Of a stretch of 64,000 nt of DNA, positions 9,383 to 19,424 are shown piece after piece. The first letter of the stretch is position 1. Each line of letters starts with the position of its first letter. The notes beneath the pieces are model-generated. The model ran no database searches and had not been told where the DNA came from. It worked only from the letters and a program-made list of their open reading frames with translations. This DNA comes from Bolinopsis microptera (lineage: Eukaryota > Ctenophora > Tentaculata > Lobata > Bolinopsidae), in the NCBI RefSeq assembly GCF_026151205.1, contig NC_087076.1:1001692-1065691 (forward strand). Direction: 5' to 3'. The position numbers and the translations under genes are program-made.

Positions 9383-10690
9383 GACCATTCAACACTACTT
9401 ATAAAATTAGAGGGCTGTGGAATTAGAGGAGTAGCAAATAACCTTATAAAAAGCTCCTTAACAAATAGACTACAATACACCGAAGTTGTGGGAGAAAAAT
9501 CAGACACCCTATCTATTCAATTTGGTGTCCCGCAGGGTTCAATACTTGGACCTCTCCTATTTCTCCTCTACATGAACGACATCTCAAACAGTTCTAAACT
9601 AGGATCATTTGTTACATTTGCTGATGATACCAATATATTTGTTGTAGAAAAAACAAAACGTGAGGCCTATGAACGTGGAAATAAGCTTCTTTCATCATTG
9701 CAGTCTTACATGCGAGCAAATAAGCTACATATAAATATGTCCAAGTGCTGCTACATACACTTCAAGCCTCCCATGAAAGGTTCTAAGTCAGGACTCTATC
9801 AGATGATGAAGTAGGACTTACTATAGACAACTTTCCGATAAAAAAAGTTTCATCCACTAAATTCCTTGGAGTTATAATTGATGAAAACCTTTCATGGGAA
9901 GAACACATTAAAGCCCTTAAGCGAAATCTAAATCATTCCACTTCCACCTTATGTCGACTTCGCTGCTCCCTTCCAGAATTTCTACATCAACAACTATACT
10001 ATACTTTGTTTGAATCCCATCTCTCTTACTGTATATCTGTCTGGGGTGGGGCAGCGAAGCATCGTATAAGCTCTCTGTTTACCGCCCAGAAGTACTGTCT
10101 TAGGGTTATGTTCGGTGATAGGGAGGCTTACCTTGATAAGTTTAAGACCTGTGCACGTACCAGACCAATAGGGCACCAAAGACTTAACAACAAGTTTTTC
10201 ATAAAAGAACATACTAAACCGCTATTCAAACATAATAATATCCTAGCTATCCAAAATCTCTATACATACCACTGTTACCTCGAGCTCTACAAGATAATGA
10301 AATTTCGTGCTCCAATATCCTTACATGAAGGCTACACATGCTCAACAAGGAAGCCGACCCTACTTATTTGTCAGGCTGACCCACCTGATAACCATAATAC
10401 AAGATCAACCAAAATTTTTAACATGATTACTCCAAAAATTAGAATGGATGACTTTACCATGAGTGTGATGTGTTTGCGGGGAAAGCTTAAACGTGCACTA
10501 TTAAATAATTAACACAGCCACGCCCCGCTTGATTGGACAATCAAAGATTTTGACTGCAACAATATTGTCTTCGAAAGATCACTACTTGCTGGTCACACAC
10601 ATGTCAGCGAAATTCCCCTAGTCTAGTGTTTTCCAAGTCTTGTTCTGTGAGTAAAGTATGTGTGAGAAAGTCTTTAATAAAATAAAATGA
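9383..10690 (+). mobile_element. LINE copy 2, main 3' part
   Basis: Plus-strand continuation of the LINE whose first 80 bp lie at 2926-3005. RT blocks GVPQGSILGPLLFLLYMNDI and FADDTNIF lie at about 9525-9640, and the frame is open from 9488 to 9814. A frameshift at about 9780-9815 follows. The C-terminal part (VWGGAAKHRISS, MFGDREAYLDKFKTCAR, KEHTKPLF) is open from 10006 to the stop at 10512. Compared with the intact copy, this stop falls slightly early: a related DWTIKDFD block lies just beyond it. The 3' end is taken at about 10690, after a terminal AATAAAATAAAATG stretch. It is 5'-truncated and inactive. Confidence 0.85.
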
Positions 10691-12692
10691 ATGTATATTT
10701 TTGAATTTTTAACATTTTATTTGATAATGCAGTATAAAGAAATTTTTAATTAGCACTGTATAGTTTAAGATATTTATATTAGCTTATTATAACCATTGAT
10801 ACAACGACCATAATTTTTCAACAGCTCTCCAATATCCATCTTAAAGTTGCATCTTATATCCTCAAACTACACAATTTAAACTTAGGCATATATATAGTGT
10901 AGACTTTCTGTCACAACAAGACTGTAACCCATAGTAACAAACACAAACAGAACCCCTAACATCTGCTAACAATTTTCTTCTGATCCTCATATGAGCCCTG
11001 TCTCTAAAAACTCAACTGAACTAGCGTTTTGGTGTGTGCAAAAGCTTTCAGGCAAGCACATTCCCTGCCCCGTTAGTTGCCTGTCCCTTCAAAATCAAAC
11101 TAATAGTCAAGGACAGAAAGTCATACACCAAATGAGCATTATATTTTTATAAATTGTTTTACATCTCTTTACTCTGTAAAATGTGCTAAAAATTAAATTT
11201 CTTGTTTCATTGAAAAATTTCTTGTTTCATTGAATCTCTATGATTATGAACATAACTATAATAGCCTGGGGTCCCCAGGTAAATGAGCGTCAATCTTAAG
11301 ATTGATGGTAGTGCACATGGAAACGATGTTGTACCTCGCAGCGACCTACTTGTGACTTGCCTAGTTTCGGCTCGAGATAAGTCGTTTTCATGCGTACATG
11401 ACTACCATCAAATTGAAACATAACAGTATAGCGTATTAAGGGCTGGGATGTCAGCCAATTTTATAGTCTTAATGTTAACTAACGACATCCTCTCCCTTTA
11501 AGTTCTATGTTAAACAGTTCTAACATTGTGACTTATACAATCATTGCACTAGTTTATTACTAATATAGTTTAATTGAACTCAACAAGATAATCAGAACCT
11601 CACAATTGTATACAGTGCCCCACTGAAGGCTACTCTAAAAATGATTCCTTTTTTAATTTTTTTTAAAGATGCAACCTAGATCTTTTGACCTCCTAAATAG
11701 GAAAACAAATTAAGGAAAACAAATTTAAATTTTGGTATTTATTAATAACAATCAAAACATATCATATCATAAAAATAAAGCCGCGCGTTGGTTGACTGCC
11801 TCAGTAAGGTGAATAATTTAAGCTTGAAGGTGCCCTGTGCATTTACAGAACCTTATGCGGCGATCACATATAATATTCATGAGGACCTGTGAGCGCCAAA
11901 TTTTAATTTAAAGTTTCTAGAAATCATACATCACTACAAGTTACTCATGCTTTTGGATTATAAGAGTGCGGATTGTCAGGTATTTCATTCATTCATACTT
12001 AATCGGTTTAAAGCTGTATATTTAGAACTCACTATTGTTTAAACTACGAAAGCAGAACATAGATAATGGACAATATGCCGACGACAATACCAAGGACCCG
12101 AGTGCCGCATTGACTTTTCCGGATCCGTTTTTACCGAAGGCTTATCCACCAGTTACTCATGCTGCATGTATAGTCTGATAATATTTTGTTTTGTCTCTAG
12201 CAAGCATTCTGTAAATTGAAGTGTCGTATTTATTATAGAAGAGCCAGCCAACCTCCGCATTATAATCTTTTGTGTGCCAAGTTCGTTTATAAAATCTAAT
12301 CATATAATAAGATTGATCCAATAATCTAAGATGAACGGTATATCATAGCTCATCGTTATTAAAATCCGAATGGATGAATTAATCAAGTAATGTTCCCTTT
12401 CAACACAACTAAACAACAAACAAATGCTTGCTCACCAGTGGTGACGCAATCGTAGGGGCATGCAGTTGGTTCAGATAACTCTCACCCCGACGACGGCGTC
12501 GAGAAATTATCAAATTATGCATTTGTGCCATACTGGACACATTTTATATTTAATATTCTGTGGTTTGTAGAAAATAGTGTTATCTACAGTATAGCTTAAC
12601 TGGCGAGCAAGCATCGTCCCACTCGGCCGGGACGAAAATACTGAGTCCAATCACAGGAAGTTAACCAAAAGATAAAAATAGGAGCTCGGATA
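10691..12692. other. Intergenic stretch, no gene seen
   Basis: AT-rich DNA without a credible coding region. It holds an element-like segment at about 11010-11195 that reappears in inverted orientation at about 14785-14946. It also holds a short doubled motif, ATTTCTTGTTTCATTGA (about 11200-11233), seen again near 20884 and 32028. The remainder shows nothing I can name. Confidence 0.5.
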
Positions 12693-13559
12693 TCAACAAA
12701 AATCACACACTCCAGACGACGGGGGAAGAGAGGAAAGGAAGTAAGCTGCTGGGCTCAACAAATTTTGATAATTGTAAACAAATTTGTTCTTGTGCCCTAT
12801 AATAATTTGGTATTGAGGTATTACCCTGTACTGTGCGTGATAGTGAAAATGTGAATGTGAATCTATAATGCGAACGAAATGAGTTATGGCCGAACGATTC
12901 TTCAATTTCAAAATAATAAAGTCAAAGGACTCTGTTTTAAAACACAAGCTCATCTTATCAAAGTTTAATTCTGTCCATTCTAATTCTTCGTACCTGGACT
13001 GTATCTTGAGTAGCTCACTTTTCAGTGTTACTTTAACTAAGTTCGTTGACTTAGTAAAGCTTATCAAACTGTCAATTTTTCGACAGTCGTTCCACATTTT
13101 TGTTGATTGACAAATGAAAGAGGAGGATGAGTTCGGGGTGATGAACTGGTCTGAACGTCTTTGTGATGGTGATCTGTGGAGTAAAGATAGGAGTGAGATT
13201 GGAGATTCTAATCTGACAATTTTGAACAGTTCTAATAGACATGTGTATTTGTACAGGTTGTGGACGGTAAGAAGGCCGTTCTTGTTAAACAACGGCTTTG
13301 TATGCTCTTTTTCAAAGAATTCCCTTCCTAGGATTTGTTCATCTATACAACGTGTTCTGGCACATGTTCTAAATTTATCTAGATATGCTTCAAGGTCACC
13401 AAATAGTATTCTGATACATTTTTTCTGAGTGATGAAGATAGGTTGAAGCATATTGTTACTCGACCCACCCCATACCGATATTCCAAATCTTAGGTGTGAC
13501 TCTAATAACGTGTGGTACAATTCTTTATGGTGTTTTTTCGGGATAACGTGTCGTATTCT
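12693..13559 (-). mobile_element. LINE copy 3, C-terminal region
   Basis: Minus-strand fragment encoding the region after the RT. Motifs are HKELYHTLLESHLRFGISVWGG, FGDLEAYLDKFRTCARTR and KEHTKPLF, followed by a diverged tail. It belongs with the RT segment at 14149-14742. The two are separated by an insert at 13560-14148, and the encoded protein picks up where expected on the other side. The 3' boundary near 12690 is a guess: the open frame runs to 12693 but similarity to the other copies fades before about 12850. Confidence 0.8.
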
Positions 13560-14148
13560 ACTGGGGCGGCTCGTGGGAGCTGGCTGGCATTTTTGTTGGG
13601 GGTCCAATCGATGGACTGGGGGGGAGGGGGGCTTGGGAGCCGGCTCAAGCTGATCCCTCCAAACTACCGATTACATTACACACAGGGCCTTGTAAATGTA
13701 ATGTGTATTGTGTAACACTTTACAGGCGACAGCAAACAAACACAAAAACTTATAACATGGGTGAAACAGGACACCAGTCCACACGTGTACGATCTCAGCC
13801 GCGCAGTATCATATAGCAGTCAAATTGCAAAGGGTCCTGGACCCCCAAATCGAGGCAAATCATAATAGATTACCTATAGTGGGATGCGCACGATGTGCTT
13901 TGTAACGTTTAAAATTAACTATGTGTTAAAACTGCGCGGCTGAGTGGTCCAGGACTCCCTACAACACAAAATTTCACGAAGATCACGCGTGCGCTTACAT
14001 TAAAACGTATGATAGTAAATGAAGACCTTTATATTGCGATTTGTTATTTCCTAACACTATTACTAATTACTATTTCTATTTTAAGCACCAGCCACCAGAT
14101 AATAATTTTAAGGCGTCCACGGACGCCTGGACGCCCTCAATAGCCGCC
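13560..14148. mobile_element. Insertion of unknown type inside LINE copy 3
   Basis: About 589 bp that interrupts the LINE ORF. Both junctions carry TCT (13557-13559 and 14149-14151), a candidate 3-bp target duplication. The ends share a short inverted GGCGGCT (13563-13572 region; AGCCGCC at 14142-14148). Inside is a larger inverted pair: a CTCAGCCGCGCAGT segment near 13795 and ACTGCGCGGCTGAG near 13930. The 3' part also contains GGCGTCCACGGACGCC, a short palindrome near 14112. There is no coding potential. It resembles a MITE, but I cannot place it in a superfamily. Confidence 0.55.
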
Positions 14149-14742
14149 TCTGAGTCTTCCGATCTCACACCTAAGTTTCGAGTTGAGGGCTCTTATTTGA
14201 ACATCCCATTTTAGCTTTTCGTCAATAATAACACCTAAAAACTTGGTCTCTTTCACTTGCTTTATTACCGTATTATTCAGAGTTAGTATATATTCTGATT
14301 CGTTATCTGCCTCATTATCAGTAGCTGTACGTGACGGATTGAAGTGAATGTAGCAGCATTTCTTTATATTTATATGTAATAGGTTCCATTTCATGTACTG
14401 GTGTAACAAACGGAAAATTTCGTTTGCTCTTTCATACAGTTTTTTTCTACATTCATCTACTACGAATATGTTTGTGTCATCTGCAAATAGTAAGAACTTG
14501 CCCAGATCAGTTGTTCTAAATAAGTCGTTAACATATATTATAAATAGCAGGGGTCCGAGACAAGAGCCTTGGGGAACTCCAAAAATAACAGGCAGCTTGT
14601 CAGACTCTTCGCCCAGTACAGAGACATATTGATATCTATTAGAGAGATAACTAGCGATGAGTCTATTGGCGTTTCCACGTATTCCATAGTTGTCTAGTTT
14701 ATTAAGAAGTTTTTCATGTGAGATCGTGTCAAACGCTTTCAA
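14149..14742 (-). mobile_element. LINE copy 3, RT segment
   Basis: Minus-strand RT fragment beginning within the first catalytic block (KAFDTISHEKLL). It continues through GVPQGSCLGPLLFIIYVNDL, FADDTNIFVVDE and LGVIIDEKLKWD to CEIGRL. It is 5'-truncated at about 14742 and interrupted at 14148. It is more diverged from copy 4 than copy 2 is, so it may represent a sister subfamily or an older insertion. Confidence 0.85.
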
Positions 14743-15365
14743 TTAAACAAATAACAATTAAACAAATAATCAAAGTTTTAGCACATTTTACAGCATAAAA
14801 TTTAAACAAATGAAAACATATAATGCTCTTAGTGGTAAATGGCCGTTTGTTCTGAGCTGTATGATTTTTTGACAATCAACTAGCGGGGCAAGGAATGTAC
14901 TGGCTGGTAGCTTTTGTACACACCAAAACGCTAGTCTGGTTGATTAATGACCAAATTAGAGGCGTTGATAGGAAGGCATTATAATTTGTGGGTGTAAGAG
15001 GGAATATTTGGCATGCATTATTCTAGCAGCTATTTTGTAACAAATGGTCTTTACGATTATTAAGGACGGTAGGTATTTTGGGTGTTCAATGGGGGCCGGG
15101 GGTTTAAATTTAAGGGAGAAAAAGAAATGAATATTGGGTTATAATATTAATCATAGATGTCAACCCTGATATAACTATTGTACTAAAAATTTGATCATAA
15201 TGCTTAGGGTCTTTATTAGAATTCAAATTGGATATAAAAATAGGATCTCTTTACACTACACTTACTCACTCACACATCACATTTAACTTGACAGAGGAAT
15301 ACGCTGGCAGAGTATGTCGATTTGGTCATGAAATTTTGGAGGTCAGGTGGAATCCCTGCAGGAGC
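14743..15365. other. Spacer between LINE copies 3 and 4, including 3' end of copy 4
   Basis: About 14785-14946 is an inverted, diverged copy of 11010-11195; both contain AACTAGCGTTTTGGTGTGT or close variants. From about 15190 to 15365 the sequence is probably the 3' UTR of LINE copy 4, with an AATAAAG polyadenylation-type signal on the minus strand near 15208-15214. No gene. Confidence 0.5.
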
Positions 15366-18300
15366 CTACGAAAATTTAAGGTTACAAATATCAAAGTCTT
15401 TGTTTGTCCAGTCATACACGGCATGACAATGCTGGTTGGAAAGTAGTGAAGATTTCAGTTTGGATTTCAGGCAAGAAATACTAACAGAACAATCAAAGAT
15501 TTTAAGGTTAGGGGTTATTATATTCCATATTTTCGTTGACCTCGTGTTATGGTTGTCTGGGGGATCCGGTTTATTGATAATAAGCATTGGTTTCCTGGAA
15601 GAACGAGAATACTCTTCGTACATAGACATAGGAGTAGAAAACTTCATGATCTTGAATAATTCTATGTAGCTATGGTAAGTATAAAGATTTTGTACAGTGA
15701 GTATCTCGTTGTTTTTAAACAGAGGTTTAGTGTGCTCCTTTTTATAGAATTTACTATCAAGTTTCTGGTCAGTAAATGGTCTGGTTCGAACACACGTTTT
15801 GAATTTATCCAGGTAGGCTGCTCTATCACCAAACAAGACCCTCAGACAGTACTTCTGTGCAGTGAATATTGAGCTTATACGATTTTTAGCTGCCCCACCC
15901 CATGCTGATATGCAGTACGACAGATGGGATTCAAAAAGAGTGTAGTATATCTGTCTGTGGAGAAATTCTGGGAGGGAGCAGCGTAGACGACACAAAGTTG
16001 AGGTGGCATGGTTAAGCTTTCGTTTTAGGGCTATTATATGTTCTTCCCATGTTAGATTTTCGTCAATGACGACTCCTAAAAATCTAGCTGACGTTACTCT
16101 TTTGATGGGGTAGTTGTCTATATTCATTATGAATTCTTCTTCAACGTTTGCTTCAGTACGTGACTTAGGTCTAAAGTGAATGTAGCAGCATTTTGACATG
16201 TTTATGTGAAGCTTGTTAGCCCGCATGTATGTTTGAAGGTTTGAAAGTAGGGCGTTCTGTGCAGTTTTACCAACAAAAAATATGTTGGTGTCATCCGCAA
16301 AGGTGACAAACGATCCCAAGCTAGAGCTATTAGAGATATCATTTATGTAAAGTAGGAATAGAAGGGGTCCGAGAATTGACCCCTGGGGAACCCCAAATTT
16401 TATTGGAAGTAGGTCGGACTTTTCTCCTACAACATCAGTGTACTGAAATCGATTAGTTAGGTAGCTCTTGATCAGATCGTTTGCCACGCCACGGATGCCA
16501 TACCTTTCTAGTTTGGTAAGTAATGTTGAGTGATCTATAGTATCGAAAGCTTTGCTGAGGTCGATGAATATGCCTAACACATGGTGCTTCAATTTGATGT
16601 GCTTAGATATGAGGTCAACAGAGTAGTTTACTGCATGGGAGGTTGAGTGCGATTGCCTGAAACCAAACTGAGTCTTAGATATTATTCCCTGAGAGCTGAC
16701 AAACGAATAAATCCTAGAATATATGATTTTCTCAAATATTTTGCCAAATATGGACAAGGTGGATATAGGACGGTAGTTTTCTATTTCTTCTGGATTACCT
16801 TTTTTGAAGACAGGTGTGATTCTGCCAGTCTTAAGTATATCAGGGAATATACCATTTGACATAAGCTTGTTTAAGTATCTACTGATAATTGGTGCAATAA
16901 CGTGGGACGAAGTTTTAATAACGGATATGGGAATATCACTGGCCTTTCCATTCTCGAATTCTTTGATTATTCTTAGAACCTCCTCAGGAGTGCTGTCCTC
17001 TAACATAATAGATCGAGAGTTACTAGGGCTAAGGAAGTCATGGAATGTTTTCATGGGGAGAATTGGAATACCAGAAGACAAGTCAGTTGTGATAGTTTCA
17101 TTGAGCTTGGGAGCAATTGATACGAACCAGGAATTAAAACCATTGGCAATTGCTCTCCGGTTCGAGATTCTTTCATTATTGATGATGAAAGGTGGTTTGG
17201 TTGTTTTCTTTCTTTTGCCCCTAAGCTCATTTATTATCTGCCAAGTTTTCTTACTGCTTTCAATGTTTTTATAGATTTCGTTACAGTAATAGGAGCGTTT
17301 GGCTGCCTTTATGATACCCTTAAGCATCCTACGATAGTCACTAAATATCTTATAAAGAAGGACATTGCCAGATGGATCTTTATTTGTTACTGTATCTGAC
17401 CATTCTTTACAAAGCTCATGTTTTCTGTCAATTGAGAGGATGATTCCATCTGTAATCCAAGGATTAAGCTTTGGTGTTCTTTTGGTCGTTTTCGGTACTT
17501 CTAATTTACAGTGCTTGTCAAGGGTGGATTTGAAGCAATCGACAAATTCGCAAAAATCTGAAGATTGGGACAGCTGATTCACCTTCACCTCAAGGTCAGA
17601 AACAAAATTTTTAAGCTTGGTACTTGAGTAGTCGTAGTAGCGGACATGTTTTTCATTGTTCTTATTTCTTGGGGCCGGGGTTGAGGTGAAGGAGAATATG
17701 AACGTGTGTTCACTTAATCTATCCTGAAGTACACCAGAGAGCAAAACATTATCAATATCACTAACTAGGATGTTATCTATACACGAGTTTTTACAATTAG
17801 GCCGGAAGTGGGTAGCAATTGAGATGGATGGATACAAACCATTACTAATTATAGTGTCTTCAAATAACTGGTTGTGTGACGAAACTTTGAAGAGGTCTGA
17901 GTTAAAGTCGCCAAGCAAACGAAAGGGCTTGCCGGATATCTGCTTAGCAATGGTTTGTAAAATTTCACAAAAAGCCTCAAGGCAGCCACTAGGGGGACGG
18001 TATACAACTCCGTAGACAACCCCAACACCAGTGCTATCAGTGATTTCGGCGAATAAGCATTCAATGTTTACAGTACAGTAGGATAACTTTTCTAGGACAA
18101 CAGTGTTAAGGTTGTCTGAGACATAAAGCGCAACCCCAGTGCCCTTTTTCTTATCTGGGAGGGTATTTTGATAAAAACTGGTGTAAGATGGGATCTGGTA
18201 TAATTCTTGTAAGCTACTACCAACGTTGGTTTCAGCAAGTCCAAGAACATCAAATGGATGAGATAATCGTTTGAGTTCAACTTGGAATGTATCGAAATTA

Positions 18301-18780
18301 CTGGCATTGCCATCAATGTTGAGGAACAGTGCTGAGAGGAAGGACCCATCACCACTGCTGATTTTTGTAGCTACTTCTGTGAATTCACGTTTGGAATAAC
18401 GTTTACAGCTCTCGAGGGTATGACAAAATTTTTGGATGAGGGTGTCTTCTGCACCCTCATTGTAGGGCCTGTCCGACTTTTCGAGATCGTTTTGATTGTC
18501 AAAGGGGCAGTACCTGTCCTCTGTGATAAGTGCACATTCTGGGCACATCCATAGGCCATTCTTGCACTTAAAACTAGCAGATTTAAAACATCTAGTATGG
18601 ATAACTTTGGTGCAGTTTTCACATTCAAGCATAGGTTGCCCAATATTAATCGACTTACTGCACGGATAGCACACCTCCTTATTGATTTTCAAGTTCATTT
18701 TGATCAAGTGGGATCATATCCCACTGTCTGACCAGGTTTCCTCTGTCTAGTTCTCTCAAGTTTCTCACGCACATACACCC
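15190..18780 (-). mobile_element. LINE copy 4 (near full length)
   Basis: The element containing the intact ORF at 15366-18698. Roughly 80 bp of 5' leader and 170 bp of 3' UTR are assigned by eye, and the ends are approximate. No target duplication was identified. It serves as the in-window reference for copies 1-3 and the small fragment at 19338-19424. Confidence 0.75.
15366..18698 (-). CDS. Intact LINE ORF: PHD finger, APE endonuclease, reverse transcriptase
   Basis: Single uninterrupted ORF of 1110 codons; the first ATG is at 18696-18698 and upstream in-frame codons are not ATG. It encodes the replication protein of a non-LTR retrotransposon, which nicks target DNA and primes reverse transcription there. 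Residues about 8-60 form a PHD-type zinc finger (CYPCSKSI, MLECENC, HTRCF, MCPEC). Residues about 125-345 are an APE-like endonuclease (LGLAETNVG, VVYRPPSG, LLGDFNSDLF, SCIDNILVSD, LSEHTFIFSF carrying Glu, Asp/Asn and His). RT blocks follow: NYRPISTLSIFGKIFEKI, GIFIDLSKAFDTIDH, GVPQGSILGPLLFLLYINDI and FADDTNIF. The C-terminus carries a conserved post-RT region. PHD plus APE plus RT recalls the CR1/L2 group, but the clade is not proven. All catalytic blocks look intact, so this copy may be recent or active. Confidence 0.93.
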   Translation of the reverse strand: MNLKINKEVCYPCSKSINIGQPMLECENCTKVIHTRCFKSASFKCKNGLWMCPECALITEDRYCPFDNQNDLEKSDRPYNEGAEDTLIQKFCHTLESCKRYSKREFTEVATKISSGDGSFLSALFLNIDGNASNFDTFQVELKRLSHPFDVLGLAETNVGSSLQELYQIPSYTSFYQNTLPDKKKGTGVALYVSDNLNTVVLEKLSYCTVNIECLFAEITDSTGVGVVYGVVYRPPSGCLEAFCEILQTIAKQISGKPFRLLGDFNSDLFKVSSHNQLFEDTIISNGLYPSISIATHFRPNCKNSCIDNILVSDIDNVLLSGVLQDRLSEHTFIFSFTSTPAPRNKNNEKHVRYYDYSSTKLKNFVSDLEVKVNQLSQSSDFCEFVDCFKSTLDKHCKLEVPKTTKRTPKLNPWITDGIILSIDRKHELCKEWSDTVTNKDPSGNVLLYKIFSDYRRMLKGIIKAAKRSYYCNEIYKNIESSKKTWQIINELRGKRKKTTKPPFIINNERISNRRAIANGFNSWFVSIAPKLNETITTDLSSGIPILPMKTFHDFLSPSNSRSIMLEDSTPEEVLRIIKEFENGKASDIPISVIKTSSHVIAPIISRYLNKLMSNGIFPDILKTGRITPVFKKGNPEEIENYRPISTLSIFGKIFEKIIYSRIYSFVSSQGIISKTQFGFRQSHSTSHAVNYSVDLISKHIKLKHHVLGIFIDLSKAFDTIDHSTLLTKLERYGIRGVANDLIKSYLTNRFQYTDVVGEKSDLLPIKFGVPQGSILGPLLFLLYINDISNSSSLGSFVTFADDTNIFFVGKTAQNALLSNLQTYMRANKLHINMSKCCYIHFRPKSRTEANVEEEFIMNIDNYPIKRVTSARFLGVVIDENLTWEEHIIALKRKLNHATSTLCRLRCSLPEFLHRQIYYTLFESHLSYCISAWGGAAKNRISSIFTAQKYCLRVLFGDRAAYLDKFKTCVRTRPFTDQKLDSKFYKKEHTKPLFKNNEILTVQNLYTYHSYIELFKIMKFSTPMSMYEEYSRSSRKPMLIINKPDPPDNHNTRSTKIWNIITPNLKIFDCSVSISCLKSKLKSSLLSNQHCHAVYDWTNKDFDICNLKFS

Positions 18781-19337
18781 AATGTTTAAGATAGATCAAT
18801 AAATATTCCAAGCACATGCAGTTTTTTTGCTAAGACAGGATTCTATGTAATTCACTGAGGAGTTGAGGGCATGGCTTGTGAAGTGATTTTTTCGGCTTTT
18901 ACTAATTCGCTCGCCCAAAAATTTCACGTGGCTTTGGTTTTTATGGTTTTTCAGCCGTACAAAACGGTTTTACATAAACCCTAATCCCAACCCTAACCCT
19001 AGCCATAACCCCGAAGCTAACCATAACCTTTACCACAACCCTAACCCTAACTTGAGCCCTAAACAATCGAATTCATGTTTTACTAGCCTGTCACGTGACC
19101 AAAACGGTTTTTTGCCCATAACTCTCCAGGAAAGCATTTTTACCCTGCGTCATGTGGGGTGATTCAGAATCAGCGTCCAAAAATACACCGATTTAGATCA
19201 ATTTCACACCCAAAGGGCCTTTTCACAAGAATTTTCTTAAAATTTGGGCGGGCAATTTAGTAGGAGCGGATTTTTTTTTCTAAATCCGTACTGGTTCTCT
19301 TAAATCATTTTCGGGGACTGAAAGAAGTTATACAGTC
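18720..19337. other. Non-coding stretch with telomere-like repeats
   Basis: A block at about 18977-19060 is a degenerate run of CCCTAA-type units (AACCCTAACCCTA, CCATAACC, ACCCTAACCCTAA), the complement of TTAGGG. The remainder shows no gene. Confidence 0.55.
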
Positions 19338-19424
19338 GATCTGTTGTAAATAAATTTTTCAAATATCTTACTAAAAACAGCTAAGGTTGATACTGGCTTA
19401 TAGTTTTCCAGCAATTCCTCAAAC
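19338..19424 (-). mobile_element. Small LINE RT fragment
   Basis: The minus strand encodes ENYKPVSTLAVFSKIFEKF, which matches the ENYRPISTL.IFGKIFEK block of the other LINE RTs here. It is an isolated remnant of fewer than 30 codons. Confidence 0.7.

Noticed and set aside
18977-19060. A chromosome end
   Set aside because: The repeats are degenerate, short and internal, with LINE sequence on both sides.
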